Below are positions 1 to 13,294 of a stretch of 64,000 nt of DNA, in pieces (position 1 is the stretch's first letter; each line of letters starts with the position of its first letter). Location of the stretch: NCBI RefSeq assembly GCF_963855985.1, contig NC_087096.1, positions 5,146,001 to 5,210,000 on the forward strand, in the 5' to 3' direction. The notes below the pieces were generated by a model. That model worked only from the letters and a program-made list of their open reading frames with translations. It ran no database searches and was not told the origin of the DNA. Source of the stretch: Ostrinia nubilalis. Taxonomy: Eukaryota; Arthropoda; Insecta; Lepidoptera; Crambidae. Both the position numbers and the translations under genes were made by a program.

Positions 1-43
1 AGAATTATCGTCATTAACGGGAATTTGTAACGAGGTATTTTAA

Positions 44-161
44 GGCTGAGTTGCACCATCTTACTTTAACTTTGACAAACGTCAAAAATCTGTCATAATC
101 CTTACAAAAAGCACCGGTTACCGTCAATGTTACGGTCAAAGTTAGGTGGTGCAACTCAGCC
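44..161. mobile_element. MITE family A, copy 1 (PIF/Harbinger-like)
   Basis: A short non-autonomous DNA transposon of 118 bp. It begins GGCTGAGTTGCACCA and ends with the inverted form TGGTGCAACTCAGCC, and most of its length pairs as a hairpin. It is flanked by TAA on both sides (41-43 and 162-164), the 3-bp TWA duplication typical of PIF/Harbinger insertions. Five more copies lie in this window, at 7448, 15259, 16136, 18504 and 51007. No coding capacity. Confidence 0.85.
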
Positions 162-164
162 TAA

Positions 165-3100
165 GTGTGACGAATTTACATAATAATATGTTTTTTTCTG
201 TAACGAGTAGATCCTTTGAATCTTGCCGGTTACTTTAATACTTACTTATCACGTGTGTGGCATATTACTTACGTCTTAGGTTAGTCATTATTTTGGTCAT
301 CTACTTTCATGGCAACATTGGGATAATATTCTTACACCTTGAAAAATATTTAAACTAATTCAATAGAGAAAAGTAGGAGCTAAATACGGCTTACTAATCA
401 ACGAACAACCAAACAAAGCTTCGGATTACGCATGTTTATTAGGTATTTCTTGATCAATCGTATTTGATTGAAAGAAAACATAGCGAAAGCCTCTCCGCCA
501 GATGGAATTGGGACTAAATATTGCGGAGTCACGGGAGGCTTGGAACACAAGACTGAGGGGTTAATTAGGTATAGAGAGCGAAAAAAACAATTGAAAGAAA
601 CTTAATTAAAATTGTTTACAGCGAGGCTAGATGTACTTTTACCAGAAATCTTTTTTATTTGGGTACAGACTGGAATTCGCTGCCTGTTTTTGTCTTACTC
701 AAAATTTGACTGCAGCAGCAGCTGCTGCATCAGAAATCGTCCCATTGAAAAACAGTTCTAAATCCGTATTCATTCACATGGGTCATTTAACATTTTGTTA
801 GAACGATTACTCGATAGGATCGCAACTCAGTGTTTTGTTGTAGTTGAAGTTTTGTTAGGTACCTAAATAAGGCTACTGAAACACTAAGTACCTACTTTTA
901 ATTAATCAAACGTCTGCCTAAACATCTTAGCAACTGACATAGTTCATGATATCAATGATAACTTGATTACAACTGCATTTGCCATGTCTTTACGTAATAA
1001 GCCCGCACTCGCTGGGCCACCAATCAATCAATGCATTTTCCTCTTTCTTTTTGTTTCAGGCCTTTTATTCGCTACTATTTTGTCGATAACCTTGTTAAGT
1101 GTTCTAAGGTCGTACTTTCTGAGTCGTCGCACGTTCTTTGCTGTCCATAGACAAGATTTGAGTGTTCCGTAACTTCGTAAGAAAAATGACGGTCGTCGAA
1201 GTTTAGTGGGTCAATTTATAAAAATGGCGATATTTCTGAATTCAGTCTTTATTTAACTTCTTTCAAGTCAAAGACAGTGTGCCATGTCATATCATGTTCT
1301 CATAGAATCAAAAAATTATAAATCGCTTTCAACAATCTAATGGAAATCCAAAATTTTTAAGAAGAAACTGGCTCAAAATGTGACCAAAACAAATATTTGT
1401 TTCGTGAAACTTACTTACTCGTTTTTTAAATAGACCCCATCATCATACCTTGGACCTTCTATAGACCCAGAGCTAATCCAAATGTAATTAAAAGGTTTTT
1501 TTTTCATCTAAGCACAATACCAAGTAATTAGCGACTCAAATCCTAACATTGAGAGACCATAAACGGGATACTTGATTTTCGCATAAATTAATTTGCAAAC
1601 CAATGAAAGTCCATAAAGAATGTAAATATTTTTATAAAAAAAAACGAGGGAAGATTAAACTTTGGATTTGACGACTAATTAATTCTGAATTGCCGAAAAA
1701 CCTTTGGAGCAAGCTTCAATTCCACAAAGGGGATGGGATGGGGAAAAAATGAAACCGGTACCCGAAACGAAAACGGACTCCGCCTTACCTTTTGATGAAT
1801 TCAATATGTACGCGTAATGAAAATGAGAGCTGTTGTTTGTCGTCATTTATTTACATTTTTGGGGGTAAAAACATGGTGACGTAATTTAATTTGAAGCATT
1901 CTTACTTTGTATTAAGTGGGTTGTAATAACTCGGTCACAACTCTGGTATAAAACAAAAGGAGCCGCCATGATAATGCTTGAATTGGACCGACAAGATTAT
2001 TACCGTCCTAACCATAATAAGTAATTTTTAATCTATTTTATATACTATTCTATTAAATAAATTATAGGTAGTAATATCAGTCAACTTGGAATTCAATCCA
2101 GAAGAAGACTCGAGAAAGTAAATCCTAGTAAATAGTATTCATCATACATTTCAGTTCACTGCCCTCGAAAACTCATCCGGCCGTTTTTATTTTCATGAAA
2201 TAAAAATATTTCAACCGAAATTTCTTTGTAAATCCATTTATAACAAAAAAGATTATGTGAATTTTTACTGCCAACATTATTTTGTGGAATTCGATACAAT
2301 TTTTACCAAAAAAAGTTGCGTGCACTCAAATGGACCGATTAAGTAAAATCCTATAAAACCCAATTGCTTAATTGCTTCAAACTAAGCATTAAATTAATGT
2401 AATATCAAAACAACCATTAACACTCGACTTCAAAGACACTATTTAACCAACTGTTTGCAACAATGTTCTTTTGAAGTAACCCCTTGTAGAATTATTTATG
2501 TTCGGAGAATCATTCAAAGAGGTCGTTTTACGGACAAAAAAAGTTTGACATCGCACGAGGGATGGCTGACATTAATGCCCAGAGAACTCATGGCTGACGG
2601 CATTAAACGATTTTATAGTCTAATATAAGGAAAAGTATAGTCGGGGGCAAAAGCGATAAGTCTACGGAAGAAAAGTGAGTTTGGGTAATGCGATGAAAAA
2701 TACTTACCTAAAGGATAAATTACGAGGTTGAGTATGGCAAATACTGCAATTTGTAGCACATAATTATGAAACATTGCATGATCTACGCTGTTGAGTAGAC
2801 TCAAGCCTGTGATTAGCTTAATTATTGAAATTAAACCTATCCTTTGAGTCTATGAATTTAACGCCTTTCCAAAATGAATGAGCCTTATTTAATGGAGGTA
2901 CTTAGTAAGTTACTGTAATTATCAAATTATTTTTTTTATTTGCACAATCATGGGTAAACATAGGATCTGAAATCTTAAAACTATAGTATAACATAAATAA
3001 AGCGTCAAAATTTTCTGCATTTCTTCTTCTTCTTGTCGTGTCGACAACAAACCTACACAGTATTTCAGCCCAAAACTCCGCTACAAGAATGGCATTGTCA

Positions 3101-3527
3101 GTAGCATTCATTAAATCCTCCTTCGTACAGATGCTCGGGCACTCAGGGCACATATCACGTATTTATTTATGCTTTTACTTATTGCTCAGTTGGTAACAAA
3201 AAATATAAGTTTTCGACGGTCTTTAAATGTAATAATTAAACAAAACAACGAAACACTTATGTCTCTATCTGTACACTACATGGTCAATCGTAGAAACGAG
3301 TGCTCAGAATGGTTCCGTTGAAAAACATAAAGAAGTACAGCTGCAGACATATTTGTGGCAAATGGGGCGCTTGACATTTACGCAGCAACTCTTGGAATGC
3401 TAATGGTATCATCCTAACGATGTTTACGGATTCTGGTGGTCCTTTTACAGTGTTATGGGGATTAAGACTGTAAAGTTGTTCTACAGCTATTTTATGTTTG
3501 TAATGTGATTGCACGTTACCAATCTTT
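165..3527. other. AT-rich stretch, no feature recognised
   Basis: Only short chance reading frames are present (for example around 963-1172 and 2902-3153), with no recognisable protein, no tRNA and no clear repeat ends. A small CAG/CTG palindrome near 711-729 is the only local structure noticed. Probably intron or intergenic DNA. Confidence 0.5.
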
Positions 3528-3846
3528 GTTAGGTGTTTCTTTACGAGATCGAATCAGAAATGAGAAGATCCGTAAGCGAACCAAAGTCGCTTACATATCC
3601 CAACGGATTAGCAAGCTGAAGTGCATATAGGAACTGACGGCCGATGGGGCAGCAAGGTTCTGGAGTGGAGGCCGCGTACCGGAAAGTGCAGCGTAGGACC
3701 TTCATCCACAAGGTGGACCGAGAACATCATAAAGGTAGCACAGAAAGGCGCTGGACCGCTACCAATCGATCAACATGGAAATCATCGGGGGAGGCCTATG
3801 TTCGGTAGTGGACGTCCTATGGCTGAAATGATGATGAATCTTTGTT
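3528..3846 (+). mobile_element. RTE-type LINE 3' end, 5'-truncated, frameshifted
   Basis: Remnant of the C-terminal end of an RTE-clade reverse transcriptase. The first frame reads SLRDRIRNEKIRKRTKV and continues into ISKLK, then breaks at a TAG near 3628. The remaining text matches the better copy at 57337-57646 in other frames: the GSKVLEWRPRTGK block is followed by the WTE/WTD block. It ends with the family's tail, a block reading GGACGTCCTATGGCTGAAA followed by TGATGATGA. Several indels show it is dead. Confidence 0.75.
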
Positions 3847-6747
3847 AACAGTATTTCCTTTCCTTCTATCATACATAAGTTTTCAAGTAAAGGCTACAAA
3901 CACAACCCTAGGGTTGTATATACCTATACCTAAGTATAGGACTACAGGCTCCTAATATGGTTCAATCGGACTGACAGCTTGACGTTCCGTAGTAGGTGCA
4001 GAATCCTAATATTTCTTTTCGAACAACGACACGAGTTTGCTATCATATTACCAATCTTTATCATAATAAATCTAGGAACAAAATCTCTCAAAATGATTAT
4101 ATCACGTATGTCCTCGCATCTGAGAATCTAACTGGAAAATGGATCCATTCTCTGAATTATAATTAATTTTATGGTAAGACCAAATTGTAAAAAATACTTT
4201 GCTAAGCAAAGTAGTTTCTCATTTAGTAGGTACATGATTTTATAAGTTTTAGAGATCTCAAAACACTCACATACCTATTAACATGACTATCTCTTTGTAC
4301 TAGAAAGTAAAACAGCAATTTAATTTCAGAAGCAGAATCTCAAAGAGCTACAAGAACTAACATCCACAAGAAGAAAAGCACCGAATTTTCCCCAAAATTT
4401 CGTCTTTTCTATTCAGTTATCGCACACCATCAATCAGATAACCGCCTTGGGCCCATCTAATTTCGCATCCACAAAATAAATGTTTCAGTGTAACAGCGTG
4501 TAGCGACTCCAAAGGAAATAATAATATCGTCTACGTAACAAAATCCCGGGTAAGCCGATGAGCACATATGTAAAAATTGAATGTTCATGAAGCGAGAGAA
4601 AAGGAAAATGGCTATCCAACATACACCTCAAGGGACAACTAAATGTATTGTCATTCAAAAACAGATTCTATTTCTGTTGAATAGAGCACAAAAGAAAATT
4701 GGCCGAGGTGTGGTCGTCATACGAAAAGTCCTTTCCACAACCCAAATGTTCATATTTTTGACTGGAATGTGAATTGAAGCGTATCACATTATCGTGCCCT
4801 TGGAGGCATTGAATAATGTCAGGGTGTAAACAGACAAATAGATAATGGTTCAAGGTTATTGTATTATATTATGATACTCCTTAGGGGAAAGTTTCACCAC
4901 AATAATCCCCATTTACCCATTTTTTTCTATAAACACAAAGAAATGTAATATTAGAAGATGGTCGGTGAAATCGTAGACATTTCGTCTGTTTGAATTTGTA
5001 CTGAACAGCTTTTTTCATTGAATCCGCATATTCTTTTTAGGTGGTATATTTTAGACAGGAATTTTGTATCATACATCGAATCTACACCAGTCAAGTAAGA
5101 TGTATTAAAGAGCAGTTAATTAAATACAAAAGACCTTCTGCGTCAACTCAAGCTGTTTTTATTATCCAAGTGCTCCAGAAGGAGGCTTATGTTTTTCAAG
5201 TGTCCTCAAACAAGTACATCAGAAAAAGATCCTAAGTCTACCGATACAACTAGTCAGAACACGGATCCATTTTTCTTCATTACTTCCCCAGCTCCGTATT
5301 CGTCTTTGAAATAAAACACGCGCAATAATATTTCTTTTGCGCCGCAACTTTCTATTGCTCTTCGCCCTTTTACTTGGAGTAGTTGACGAGATCGCAGATG
5401 TTATTTGATTTCCCGTTATTCCTTGTGTTTCAAGAGATTTACACATTTCACGAGAGAGCCACTTAGGCTACGAAAAACACAAGTTTAAACTAACTAATAC
5501 AATTTTCTCGAAACCAAATAGTTTAGAAACTAAGTACATTAAAGTAAGCAAACAAAGACTTGCGGAAATGCAGACATCGAAAAACAATGTTATTGATTTG
5601 ACACCACGAATGAAATGATAATGCAGACAATAAGATACCTTGTTATCGATACCATACATTTTGTATTACGAATCTAGTTGTTTTACAAATCTGAGCATCA
5701 ATTTACTAGTGCCAATATTCGAACAAGTTATTCAACCCGTAGGTAGGTCACTCGACTTGTTGCGACTAGTCGCAAAGTTGTCAAGCTCAACACTATCATG
5801 GGCAAGTTACCTCGTTAGTGCCCGTTACTAGTTTAAATCAATGGTGCAGTCGGTAACTACGTCAAGTCAAACACGGTATTTAGCTGAACACTATTTGCTG
5901 AAAATGTTTATCTGAAACTACAGCGTTCTATCACTATTTACTACTCTCTGGACCCTCTGGTGTTTTATGTCCTGTGTAAGTTTCATTCGCATTCCACCTT
6001 TTTTAAGAGAAAGGCAAACGGGCTTGTAAGCAATAGAAAACCGTATTATTTAAAAACACAATATTGTATTTGGTAAGAATCTTTTGCTAATCTTTCAGAA
6101 CGCCAAAATAATATTATTAAAAGTTATTTAGGTTTATTCGAAATTTCAGTTAACATTTACATTCCGAGGTTGATCGCTAATTTGACTGGAATAAAATTTA
6201 TTTGAAAAATGAAATAATTTAAAGAATGAAAATAATACTGAAAGAGAATGCCGATTGGCATTAAGGTCGCCTTGTACATAATAATATACCGTGGTTTACG
6301 TGCATAAAAGTTTTAAATAAATTCAGGCTATAGGTTTTCTCACCTAAAGCATTAAAATAATAAAAAAAGATAAGTTCCGTTAATTCTCATTTCCATTAAC
6401 GTGCAACATAAACAAGCCCACTAAAGCTTAAAAGCACGTGCAAACTACGTTGACCTTTACCTTCTTGCACCCCCTACTTACTTGCTTAGCAAAACCACTA
6501 AGTACTGGGGTGGAGAATAAACGTGCGTGCTGTTATGGTGAATAAGTATTTTATAGGATTTAAATGTTAAAGAAATTAGATAAGGTTTGACTAAGGTTAG
6601 TATTTAGGGGACGTCAAGTTTGGTTACTCTTACTTACTTTGACTAGTGGCAAAGTTAAGCAATTCTTATATTATTTAATTGTAATTTTTTGTCAAATAAC
6701 AAATCTTATTTTGCCGAATAAGACATTTCTATCCTTGGTTTCCTCTC
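3847..6747. other. AT-rich stretch, no feature recognised
   Basis: Chance reading frames up to 75 codons occur (for example 5219-5446 on the minus strand), but none has recognisable motifs or coding-like composition. No repeat boundary could be placed with confidence. Confidence 0.45.
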
Positions 6748-6945
6748 CAATGTTTATAAAAGCGAAAGGTTGAGAAAAGACTGATTGACTGACTGACTCA
6801 TTCATTCATCACGAAATCTCAGAAAATACTAGGAGTCTCTACATGGGGGTTCCTTTTAGAACGTAGGTGCTCACTAAGACGGGATTTTGCAAAATCAACC
6901 CCTAAGGGGATAAAACGGGATCCACGCGTTCTTATAAAGATTCGT
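6748..6945 (+). mobile_element. Helitron-like fragment
   Basis: It begins with a block like the 5' part of the Helitron at 61.5 kb (TTTATAAAAGCGAAAG). A GACTGACTGACTCATTCATTC repeat-like stretch follows, and then a block reading AAAACGGGATCCACGCGT, which also occurs just before the Helitron 3' end at 61495-61512. The terminal hairpin and CTAG are missing here, so this is a degraded piece. Confidence 0.45.
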
Positions 6946-7447
6946 GAAAAATCTGATGACGTTATAGCTCTATCCCAATGATCATATTTTTCGTTTTCCG
7001 TCTAACTGGAATACACACGTTTTATAACGCTTTTAATCAATTCCAGTCCGTATAAAGTTTATCAAAGCCATTGTAGGCAGCACTGACTCAGTATTTGTCC
7101 GTTTGGATTCGTACGAGAGATATATCGCATTCGTTCCGGCGCCGCTCGATAGTGGCGCCACTCTCTGCATTACGAAATATGGACTTCCAGATAGCCCCGA
7201 TAAAGTGGTTAGTTTAAATTCCCACATTTTACGGCGATGGCCGAGTGCTTTGGGCGATTAGAGAAAATTATCGTTTAACTTGTTAATAGTCACAACGGTG
7301 TTAGTGAAAATTCGTGTAAATTACTCAATTTATGGTAAACGAGATAAATAAGTTAGTGAATGTTATAATTCAGCTAGCTTTTCCTATTTACATAAATGAT
7401 TAAATTGAGACTACTAATAAAATAAATATAACGGTTTCAGACACTGA

Positions 7448-7545
7448 GGCTGAGTTGCACCACCTAACTTTAAACTTTAACTAATAACAATAACCGGTAT
7501 TTTTTGACGTTTGTCAAAGTTAAAGTAAAATGGTGCAATCCAGCC
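7448..7545. mobile_element. MITE family A, copy 2
   Basis: It opens GGCTGAGTTGCACCACC and closes with TGGTGCAATCCAGCC. The flanks are TGA on the left and TAA on the right, so the duplication has one mismatch. At 98 bp it is shorter than copy 1 through internal deletion. Confidence 0.8.
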
Positions 7546-7607
7546 TAAATGTTAACTAGTTAATACAACACTTTTAACTCAAACTTTCATACTAATGTTT
7601 GCGAAAC

Positions 7608-8220
7608 TTAAGGCCGTAGCAGACGTGCGACTAACGTTGCCAATAGCGATATTGCGACTGCATCTCGATTTGAAATCGCGGGTTTAGCGATAGCATCAAT
7701 GCTGCATCACGTTTTGGCGAGTCACTACGTTTGATCAGGGTGTCTATCCGTCCAATCTTGCCTATTAGAGTAACATTTGGTACCGAGTTTGCGAAAACGT
7801 AATATGTAAGTTAGTTGAAACATAAATGTACTCGTATTTGTGAAGAATGAAATCTGTAAAAATTCTGCTGTCGATTTCATTACTATTATGTGCACTAGGA
7901 CTTAAAATCAGTGTTATTATTCAAATGTACAAGTTTAAAAATATTAATATGATGATAAAATACCTAATGATATTAAATATCACCTTGTAAAGACTTCGTA
8001 GAACGGAACGTGAAAATTTTAAGCTTTTTTGCATTATAGATCAGAAATTATTATAAGTCTGTGATTATATCATCAGCGTCTTTTAGTCCATTACTACCAG
8101 CTCCATTCACGGAATGCCTTTAAAAAAAATATTTTTAGAACTTTTACGCGAATTTTTCGTTAAAATTCAAATCCTCTAAAAATCGTTACTAAAAAAGTAG
8201 CACGTCTACTGCGGCCTTAA
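7608..8220. mobile_element. Non-autonomous DNA transposon with about 18-bp TIRs and TTAA flanks
   Basis: The left end reads TTAA then GGCCGTAGCAGACGTGC. The right end reads GCACGTCTACTGCGGCC then TTAA. The ends are inverted copies with one mismatch and the element is 613 bp including the TTAA. No transposase frame lies inside. TTAA on both sides fits a piggyBac-type insertion. A TAA duplication of the PIF/Harbinger type is equally possible, because the extra T could be chance. Confidence 0.75.
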
Positions 8221-10730
8221 CTACTCTCCATTGAACTACAGAATCAAGTTATAAGAGGCTCAATGAACGCTTCTCATTTATTTCAACAGTGTTTGTTGAG
8301 TTGTACTACAGTTATTTGTTAAATTAGTCGACAGGGGACGGTTCTGTCTAAGTTTTTGCTTGGAAACTGGATAAGAATTAATTCCAAGAATATACTATCT
8401 CAAATAGTACGTCCCATGGCGTTGGAGTGGTTGGGTCTAATTAGAGTAATTGGCATGCCTGGAGAAACAGTGCAGTTAAATAAATGGTCTTTCTCATTTC
8501 TGATGTTTAGCACGCATATGCTTTGAAATGAGACAACACTTAATAAAAATTTACATTGACTCTAATAATGTAATTACTTACAACATGGGTTTTAATTTTT
8601 AAACACAATACTAGCTTTTTGATATTTCTCTAATAATTAGCCTAACTGATGATAATTTAAGCTACAACATTGATAAGTCTATAAAAATCCGTCCATTACT
8701 TTTTGTGTGAGGAAGTACTTAGCGAACATCCTTCCATTATAGCCTCACAACTTTTGCCTATTTATAATTATTACTATAGATTTAACGACAGATCTTTTTA
8801 ATTTTCTTTTCGACGCCTAGTTCTAGTACCTACTTAATCACGTTTTTCCCATCGTTCAGCATAAAATTCAACTTTACTAGTGTCACTTGAGGTCCTACTT
8901 TGTCAATACCATTTCTTGATTGTTCTGTATCTCCCTCTTTCACTTTAACTGTTATTCTAACATGCAAAAAAGATAATAAAAGATTTACTAACATAATAAA
9001 AAAGATAGTAAAGGTCGTTATGTCGATACTAACGTTTTTAGCATACCGTTGACTTTAAAGCTCGCTCAAAAGCTCGTGTTAAGCATTAAATTGCGGTAAC
9101 GGGTTAAAAGCTTTCGTACAGACGACAGCATATCAAGCTAAAGTGTGGGATCTTATATAGCTGAAATAAGGGCGATTTTGCAATACAAATGTATAGTCGG
9201 TAACGTCACGATCCTGATATTTTAATACGCGGTGTTAGCGCAGCAAAAAGTGCGTACAATATTTACTAAAGTTAAGAACCTTTGATGGCCCGTTCGTTTT
9301 TGCGTTATGAATTTTAAACAACATTATTATGGTTTAAGTAATGTGAATTTTGTGTTATTCTACATATAGGCAAATATTTGTGACATGACGTGTAGTTTTC
9401 TAATGGGTATAAGTGAATTGTAGTATCAACCTGAGAGCAAATTTTTGTTCAGATTTAATGCAGAAAGATACAACATCACTTGGTACACGTATAACTAAAG
9501 AAACAGTAGATTTATGAGTCTTCATTTCAAAAATACAAGTGATAAACGAATTTAACTATACATTTTAAAGTTCAAAATCTTTCAGACTGAAAGTATTTCA
9601 AAATTCACTCACATTTACAACACCCATCATTTTTGACTAAACGGATCCTTATCACGAGCAGAAGGTACATTTAAAAGCAATAAAGAGGACAAAAATATCA
9701 TAACTTCACAAAAAAGGGGTTGCAACTGACAGATGCGAAAAAATAAAGCATGCCTTCGACACTTGACGTGGGTAGAACAGCACTCGAGCCAAAAGTTACT
9801 CAGGAATATTATTTCGGCGTCACAGTGCTTTTATTTTTGACGTCTCCATTAGTAAATTGTTGGTGGAATACCTGAAATGGAGTTACTTCTCATTTTGATG
9901 AGTTTAAACAAAACAAATGGACGCCAGATTCTTACTCGTTATAATATCAGACTCAATGGTCGGTCATTAATATTGTTTATTTTGTGGAGGACCTACTTTA
10001 AAGAGTGTTATTAAATACGTACTGAAACTAGTTATCTTATATTTACTAAGGAACATTCGCTTTAAATAAAGTAATAAGAAAAATCCGGGAAACTTGAGGC
10101 TTTTATTAGCAGTTAATGCCATACATTCATGTTATCATTGCGCAATTAAGTAATATTAGGTTACTAAACCGAACCTAACAAACTACAGAATAAATATTAT
10201 GAGATTATTATATTACTGTTTACTTTGTCTGTTATTAGCTAAAGTTGACGAATTTTTAACAAAAAACATTCTTTTGTGATCCTTTTTAAATCTCTGGATC
10301 CATTTCTACGAGGAATGTTTATTGATAAGTACTTATCATTTTCCCAACAGTGCTATAAAATTTCACCGTCTAATTATCCCACATAATCGTAACCATAATA
10401 ACGTAATGTATGTTATATCTAATTACATTCGTACTATTTTAGTCATCAAAGGCTGCTCATCTTAGTGTAATACAAACATCATTACAAAATCATGTAAACA
10501 CGGCTCCCTTGCTCATTATGGGGGATTAACACCGTCGTCACAGCCCAAATTATTATAATTATATGGCAACTGTAATTGTATGTAAATGTTTACAGCTTGT
10601 AAAGTAAATAAAATATTAGGCAGTCATTTAGTAAATTAGCGAATCCTTTAACATACTTATCTGCCACAATGAGAAAACTCTACACTGAAATAAAAGGGTA
10701 TAAGAACTCGTGTTGAATTTTATATACTTA
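8221..10730. other. AT-rich stretch, no feature recognised
   Basis: No reading frame over 60 codons and no repeat ends were recognised. Probably intron or intergenic DNA. Confidence 0.5.
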
Positions 10731-10908
10731 CTAGCTGACCCGGCGAACTTCGTACCGCCTTAGCGTAGAGATTTTCTTTATATTTTTTTCCGTAAAAACC
10801 TTGTACAGAGTATTAGATAACTACAAAAAAAAATCAGCCAAATCGGTCAAGCCGTTTTCATGTTATGTCGTGACAACGGAAAACGGGTTTCATTTTTATA
10901 TATATAGA
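10731..10908 (-). mobile_element. Non-autonomous Helitron, copy 1 of a tandem pair
   Basis: Read on the minus strand, the element starts TCTATATATATAAAAATGAA. It ends with a short hairpin (CGAAGTTCG) followed by GGGTCAGCTAG, the TC...CTAG ends of a Helitron. It is 178 bp with no coding capacity. Its 5' end on the minus strand abuts the CTAG end of copy 2 with no base between. The flanking bases of the pair are A (10730) and T (11088), the usual A/T target. Confidence 0.85.
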
Positions 10909-11087
10909 CTAGCTGACCCGGCGAACTTCGTACCGCCTTAGCGTAGAGATTTTCTTTATATTTTTTTCCGTAAAAACCTTGTACAGAGTATTAGATAACT
11001 ACAAAAAAAAAATCAGCCAAATCGGTCAAGCCGTTTTCATGTTATGTCGTGACAACGGAAAACGGGTTTCATTTTTATATATATAGA
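10909..11087 (-). mobile_element. Non-autonomous Helitron, copy 2 of a tandem pair
   Basis: Almost identical to copy 1. The one difference noticed is a poly-A run of ten rather than nine bases. It is in the same orientation and joined head to tail. The very high identity means either a recent tandem insertion or a local duplication. Confidence 0.85.
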
Positions 11088-11272
11088 TTAGAAAATTAAT
11101 TAAATTTAGGATATCAATCAGATGACGATTATAAGTTTTCATACTCTTTTCTGAAGCTGTTTTGATGCGAAATATAGAGACGTGACATTTGCATTTTCAA
11201 AACAAAAATGTGGGAGTACGTATTTCAGTCAAAGCGTTACTTGTGTGTGACATGTCTTTTTTATCGACCTTT

Positions 11273-11465
11273 CGTTCGATTCAGCCAAATGATGCCCACT
11301 GCTGGACAAAGGCCTCCCCCCAAAACTTTGCATAACGACAGGTCCTGCTCTGCCCGCATCCAGTTTCTCCCCGCGACCTTCACCAGATCGTCGGTCCACC
11401 TAGTAGGCGGCCTGTCCATGCTACGTTTTCCAGCCCGACGGGTAAAGCCGTTCCAAAATCAATGA
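11273..11465 (-). mobile_element. RTE-type LINE 3' end, minus strand
   Basis: Reading right to left, the text matches the family's C-terminal block (RPPTRWTDDLVKV-like, then a W-R-A-DR-LW block) and its tail: the plus strand shows CCCACTGCTGGACAAAGGCC. It resembles the subfamily at 25890-26115 more than the one at 57.3 kb. Both ends are truncated. Confidence 0.7.
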
Positions 11466-12431
11466 CTGTGTATTTTTAACGCCACCATTACACTAATGGA
11501 CAGGCTTTTCTTCCTGCGATATGACCCATTGTGCTCGGGGCACGTGTTAGTAGAATCCACTCAGTCACGTCTTTCCTTCTACCGTGGTATAATTTGGTAA
11601 GTTTCACCATCGGTTAATAGAAACGTCACGGAACCAAAGATTTGTGTAGTTGGGGTTCTTTGGGGAAACGAATTGTGACGTTTTCGGACTAATCAACACT
11701 AGTGGGAAGGTAGCTAATGGAATTCGTGATTTTCAGACTTTTCGTGTCAGATTTTTGACTGGTTAATAAAAGTAAAAGCTTTTAGGTTTAATAAAGTTAT
11801 GTTTTACTTCTGAATATGAACCAGGATACCCCAATTTTCATCAGAGGAATATGTTATAAGAAATCATATGAGTGGTGCATATTTGATAACAAAACTGTCA
11901 GTATATTATATTTAACATCAAAATTTTCTAATTGGTGCAGAGTTTGGTTATCAGAATTTTAAATACAATTAAAAATCCAAGATATTATATTAAGTCATAA
12001 TATAAGTTAAACAACTAAAGTAAGAATTTAGTGAGATTGTCAAGGTTCAACCCGAGCGAAATTAAGAGAGGCTGATTGATAACTTTTTAAATAAACAAAA
12101 AATAGTCTTTTCAGGCTCCTGTAAATCTCACATTGCAAGCCGAGTGCTGAGGTAGCTCAATTCATCCACCACGACATGTTAGTCATAATTCATAACAACA
12201 ATTGAAATGGGATGTTGCAAATACCACTGTTATACCAATAACAATCAGTGTAACTGCGTTGTAATTACTGCAAATGATTATTACCGCTATTGTTCACTCA
12301 CCAATCAATTTGACTAGATTATTGTTGCAACGACCAGATAATATTGTTACGAATATAATTGCTAGTGTAATTTATGTAATAATAAATTTATCCAACTGTC
12401 ATACTAATCAAGTAGCCCCAAATTAGCACGA
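11466..12431. other. AT-rich stretch, no feature recognised
   Basis: No gene-like frame and no clear repeat ends. Fragments near 11860-11960 look weakly repetitive but could not be assigned. Confidence 0.4.
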
Positions 12432-12508
12432 GCATCTCTATGATGCATATTTTGCACAAAAATATACCTATAGTCTATTTTTGTGCAAAATATGCATCAT
12501 AGAGATGC
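12432..12508. repeat. Perfect 33-bp inverted repeat with an 11-bp loop
   Basis: The left arm (12432-12464, starting GCATCTCTATGATGCATATT) and the right arm (12476-12508) are exact reverse complements around TACCTATAGTC. A transcript would fold into a perfect hairpin. It lacks the bulges usual in microRNA precursors, so a small foldback or MITE is more likely than a microRNA gene. Confidence 0.8.
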
Positions 12509-12513
12509 ATTCT

Positions 12514-12663
12514 CATATTCATAAAAAGTACTAACATTTGCTAAAACTATTTTAGTTAAAACATCTTGTATCCCTGTCATTCTTTTTAACATTGAGAACA
12601 AGACAAAAACTAATAATATTTTAACTAAAATAGATTTAGCAGACGTTTGTATTTTTATGAATA
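12514..12663. mobile_element. MITE-like inverted-repeat element, about 150 bp
   Basis: The ends TATTCATAAAAAGTACTAAC (left) and a reverse complement ending TTTTTATGAATA (right) pair over about 46 bp with several mismatches. The inner ends of the arms read ATTTTAGTTAAAA and its inverse. About 55 bp of unpaired centre lies between. No coding capacity. It starts six bases after the perfect hairpin at 12432-12508. Confidence 0.6.
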
Positions 12664-13221
12664 AGTATGGGAGTAAATGAAAACAAAAACAAAGTGCCGT
12701 CTAATAACAAGTCTGTAAAACTTTTAAAATTGAATGAAAAAGAAAGCCTCTTCTATCCTACTTAACGAGCAGATTAAAAATATACAGTAAATAAAATTCA
12801 ATCCTATAAGTAAGTACCTACATGAAATTGTAATAAAGCTGTTGTCTTAACTGACAATCATAACTTTTGGCGAAAATAAAATACCAAGTAATTGTAATAG
12901 AAATAACAATAATTCTTTTGAAGACTTACGAAAAATATAAAACATGAAGGCTCCACGTGTCCCTAGTCCCTACTAAAGTAATCGTACCGCAATTACACGA
13001 TATTATCCCAAAATATCTTCTTTTATTATTGTCTGGAATGAAATTCGGCATTGAACCACAGAAAAAGGAGAACAGCATGACTTTTACATGACATGAGAAC
13101 AGCAGTACCTAAGTATGAAAAAGCAGCTGGCATTAAATTGATAATCCTATATTTTTTTTAGGTTTTATAAGGATTACTAACTCGTATTTTGTATTCCACA
13201 TATTAATAACTAATAATATCC
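12664..13221. other. AT-rich stretch, no feature recognised
   Basis: No coding-like frame and no repeat ends seen. Confidence 0.45.
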
Positions 13222-13294
13222 GGTACCAACCGTGCGATGTGGAAGTCATTGGGGGAGGCCTATGTTTAGCAGTGGACGTCCTGTGTCTGAAATG
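13222..13294 (+). mobile_element. RTE-type LINE, extreme 3' end
   Basis: About 70 bp matching the last 25 codons and tail of the copy at 57337-57646 (ACCGTGCGATGTGGAAGTCA onward), with one change at the place where YVQQW becomes a stop-containing variant. It ends TGAAATGATGA. A strongly 5'-truncated insertion. Confidence 0.75.
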
